DNA from: an uncultured Granulosicoccaceae bacterium | GTDB lineage: Bacteria; Pseudomonadota; Gammaproteobacteria; Granulosicoccales; Granulosicoccaceae | DNA length: 47,510 nt | Direction: 5' to 3' | Assembly: GCA_938003855.1 (NCBI GenBank) | Contig: CALKXD010000070.1 | Span: forward strand, 1 to 47,510 | In this document: piece by piece, positions 45,591 to 47,510 of the stretch | Position numbering within the stretch: the stretch's first letter is position 1 | Layout of the letters: each line of letters opens with the position of its first letter | Notes under the pieces: model-generated | Databases searched by the model: none | The model's input: only the letters and a program-made list of their open reading frames with translations | Told to the model about the DNA's origin: nothing | Program-made: the position numbers and the translations under genes

Positions 45591-47379
45591 AGTAGTCACC
45601 GCAGCAGTCGCCGATGGCAAGGTAAACTCCGCCGATATTGCGTTTGCCGATCTACTAATGACACTGGCACAAGCACCGTCCGATGAACTCTGGACCGCCG
45701 CCGCACTGGCGAGTGCCGCAGTACAGAATGGCGATGTATGCGTAATGCTTAAAGATCTGGCCGCCGGTGATAACGGTATCAACGCCGATGCCGTTCACGA
45801 CGCCTTGCAAAACAGCGGCATGGTACAGAAACCCCAACAACCGGTCACATTGCCACTGGTACTGGACACCGATGGTCGTTTGTATCTAGCCCGCTACTGG
45901 CAGGAAGAACGTGATCTTGCCGAAGCCCTGCAGACACGGCTGCAAGCCTCAGCAGGCACTGACCAGACACCCCCTCTGGATCTACTCGACGCCCTGTTTC
46001 CAGCACCTACCGACCCCACAGAACCAGACTGGCAGCGCGTAGCCGCCGTAGTGGCGGCACAACAGCAATTATGTGTTATCACCGGCGGACCCGGCACCGG
46101 CAAAACCCGCACTGTGGCCAGGTTGCTTGCCGTACTACTGGCACAGTCACGGGATTCACAGCGCATCGCCCTGCTCGCCCCCACCGGTAAAGCCGCCGCG
46201 CGACTACTGGAATCACTACGTGCCGAAGAGCTCAACCTAAAAGCGCTAAACATCCACATCGACCTGCCAGCCAGCGCATCCACCATGCACCGCGCACTGG
46301 GCTACCAACCCGGACGCCGGGGCTTCAGACACAATGCCGGTAACCCGCTACCGTTTGATCTGGTATTGGTCGATGAGGCCTCAATGGTCGACCTATCTTT
46401 AATGCACTCACTGGTATCAGCGCTGGCCCCGGAAACACGACTGATCATGTTGGGCGACCGGGATCAACTGGCCTCAGTCGACGCTGGTAACGTACTTGGT
46501 GATATCGTCGGCTACGCATCACCGGAGCGATACAGCAAACCACTAAGAGACGTATTACTAAAGACCTGCCCCGGGTTTGACACCATCGGCACCCACAAAG
46601 ACAACGGTGGCATGGCAGACGCCATCGTGCAGTTGCAACACAGCTACCGGTTTGATTCACAATCGGGCATTGGCCACTTTGCCCGAGCCGTAAACGCCGG
46701 GGACGCCAATGCCGCCTGTAATGTGGGTAGCGATACCAACTTCCCGGACCTTAAATTTATCAACCCCGATCAAACACCGTTACACACCCATCTTCTAACC
46801 CGCGCCCTGCCAGCGGCCACCGCTGTTATAGAAAATAGCAACGTAGAAGAAGCAATGACCGCACTGCAGGAATACCGCGTGCTCTGTGCGTTGCAACTGG
46901 GACCACGGGGCGTAGAGCAGATCAACCAGTTTATAGAATCAAAACTGGTTAGCCTCAGGCATATGCAAGCGAACCAGTTATGGTATCGGGGCCGACCGAT
47001 TCTAATCAACCGCAACGATCCGGCAAACAATCTGTACAACGGCGATACCGGCCTGATCTGGCCGGATGACAACGGTAATACTATGGCCTGGTTTCCGGAT
47101 GGCGAAGGTGGGGTCCGCACTGTAGCGCCTGGGCGGTTACCGGCGCATCAAACTTGTTATGCGATGACTGTACACAAAACTCAGGGATCGGAGTTTACCA
47201 ATGTACTCATGGTGCTGCCGGAGGAACGCCACCCGCTGCTGAGTCAGGATTTGTTATATACCGGTATTACCCGTGCCCGGCGTAATGTGGAAGTTTACGG
47301 GAGTGAGGGGGCTATTCGAGCTGGGTGTGAGACCAAGCGGGTTCGGGCTTCCGGGTTGTTGGGGCAGTTGTGGTGGTGA
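45583..47379 (+). CDS. recD: RecBCD subunit RecD (5-prime to 3-prime helicase)
   Basis: A 598-residue SF1B helicase (E. coli 608). Walker A is GGPGTGKTRTVARLL near residue 167; further motifs are LAPTGKAAARLLESL, LVDEASMVDLSLM, MLGDRDQLASVDAGNVLGDI, YAMTVHKTQGSEF and LLYTGITRARRNVEVYG. All helicase motifs are present, so RecBCD should be fully active. It starts inside the recB end (eight-base overlap) with GGAG nine bases upstream. Its final codons are unusually G/T-rich, and the base composition changes sharply right after its stop. Confidence 0.96.
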   Translation: MRKVVTAAVADGKVNSADIAFADLLMTLAQAPSDELWTAAALASAAVQNGDVCVMLKDLAAGDNGINADAVHDALQNSGMVQKPQQPVTLPLVLDTDGRLYLARYWQEERDLAEALQTRLQASAGTDQTPPLDLLDALFPAPTDPTEPDWQRVAAVVAAQQQLCVITGGPGTGKTRTVARLLAVLLAQSRDSQRIALLAPTGKAAARLLESLRAEELNLKALNIHIDLPASASTMHRALGYQPGRRGFRHNAGNPLPFDLVLVDEASMVDLSLMHSLVSALAPETRLIMLGDRDQLASVDAGNVLGDIVGYASPERYSKPLRDVLLKTCPGFDTIGTHKDNGGMADAIVQLQHSYRFDSQSGIGHFARAVNAGDANAACNVGSDTNFPDLKFINPDQTPLHTHLLTRALPAATAVIENSNVEEAMTALQEYRVLCALQLGPRGVEQINQFIESKLVSLRHMQANQLWYRGRPILINRNDPANNLYNGDTGLIWPDDNGNTMAWFPDGEGGVRTVAPGRLPAHQTCYAMTVHKTQGSEFTNVLMVLPEERHPLLSQDLLYTGITRARRNVEVYGSEGAIRAGCETKRVRASGLLGQLWW

Positions 47380-47510
47380 GATGTTGTAGAATTTTTAGGA
47401 AGAAGACCAACAGAGGCTGGAGCAGAAAGATTATATAATTTTTGGGCAGATTATAAGTTTGATGAAAATAGTTTTGCTAAAAACTTTGGTTTAGGATTAG
47501 GCTTTAACGG
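47380..47510 (+). pseudogene. AT-rich TonB-dependent receptor fragment at the window end
   Basis: Directly after the recD stop, 131 bases with 33% G+C (43 of 131 by hand count) hold an open frame reading DVVEFLGRRPTEAGAERLYN, then FWADYKFDENSFAKNFGLGL, up to the edge. This matches the C-terminal barrel region of TonB-dependent siderophore receptors. Codons (TTA, AAA, AGA, TTT) differ from every other gene here and resemble Bacteroidota. There is no start codon context or signal peptide. A mis-assembled contig end, or a foreign insertion, explains it better than a native gene. Confidence 0.6.

Noticed and set aside
1-47510. CRISPR arrays, tRNA or rRNA genes, insertion sequences
   Set aside because: No regularly spaced repeats, no tRNA arm signatures and no transposase motifs were found on reading both strands.

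Overview
The window reads as chromosomal DNA of a free-living, probably marine gammaproteobacterium. This rests on family content: one-gene L-serine dehydratase, E. coli-type thymidine kinase with a CxC zinc site, YfcG-like glutathione transferase, SbcCD, RecBCD, and many lipoproteins and outer-membrane barrels. G+C is moderately high (57% in one recD line counted by hand). No tRNA, rRNA, CRISPR array, transposase or phage gene was seen. All family names come from recognised motifs; no database search was possible.

Layout. (1) 1-14310 is mostly cell envelope: a Tat-exported DUF882/YcbK-type peptidase, a DUF481 barrel, an OmpA-domain lipoprotein, sdaA, a DUF6279 lipoprotein, an S41 protease lipoprotein with an upstream methyltransferase, two calcium-motif lipoproteins (one with a CHRD domain), an OmpA protein with BON-like repeats plus a coiled-coil membrane protein, a 25-residue membrane peptide and a small barrel. 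(2) 14606-25513 is metabolic: an orphan aldehyde:ferredoxin oxidoreductase-family enzyme, tdk, a CaiB-type CoA-transferase, a GST, a hotdog thioesterase, two cupins, a class III aminotransferase beside an AruI-like ThDP decarboxylase, a HAD phosphatase and an iron-binding periplasmic protein. (3) 25560-33555 holds exported proteins: an alpha/beta hydrolase with C-terminal Cys/Trp modules, an RTX-like repeat protein ending in a DUF1566-type domain, a subtilisin and small lipoproteins. (4) 33606-47379 is a same-strand block of DNA end-processing genes, sbcD-sbcC-recC-recB-recD, with overlapping start/stop codons inside each complex.

The strongest unexplained signals are regulatory. Between the divergent OmpA/BON operon and the 25-residue peptide, the decamer TGT(A/C)ATGACA occurs three times, each copy lying on a promoter element of one of two divergent promoters. 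This suggests one regulator acts on both. A second clear case is a 15-bp 7-1-7 palindrome placed exactly in the 17-bp spacer of the promoter of the iron-binding protein gene, as a Fur-type repressor site would be.

The last 131 bases differ abruptly: 33% G+C by hand count, with an open frame resembling the C-terminal region of a TonB-dependent receptor with AT-rich codons. This is most simply a mis-joined contig end or a very recent insertion, and should not be read as part of the rec operon.
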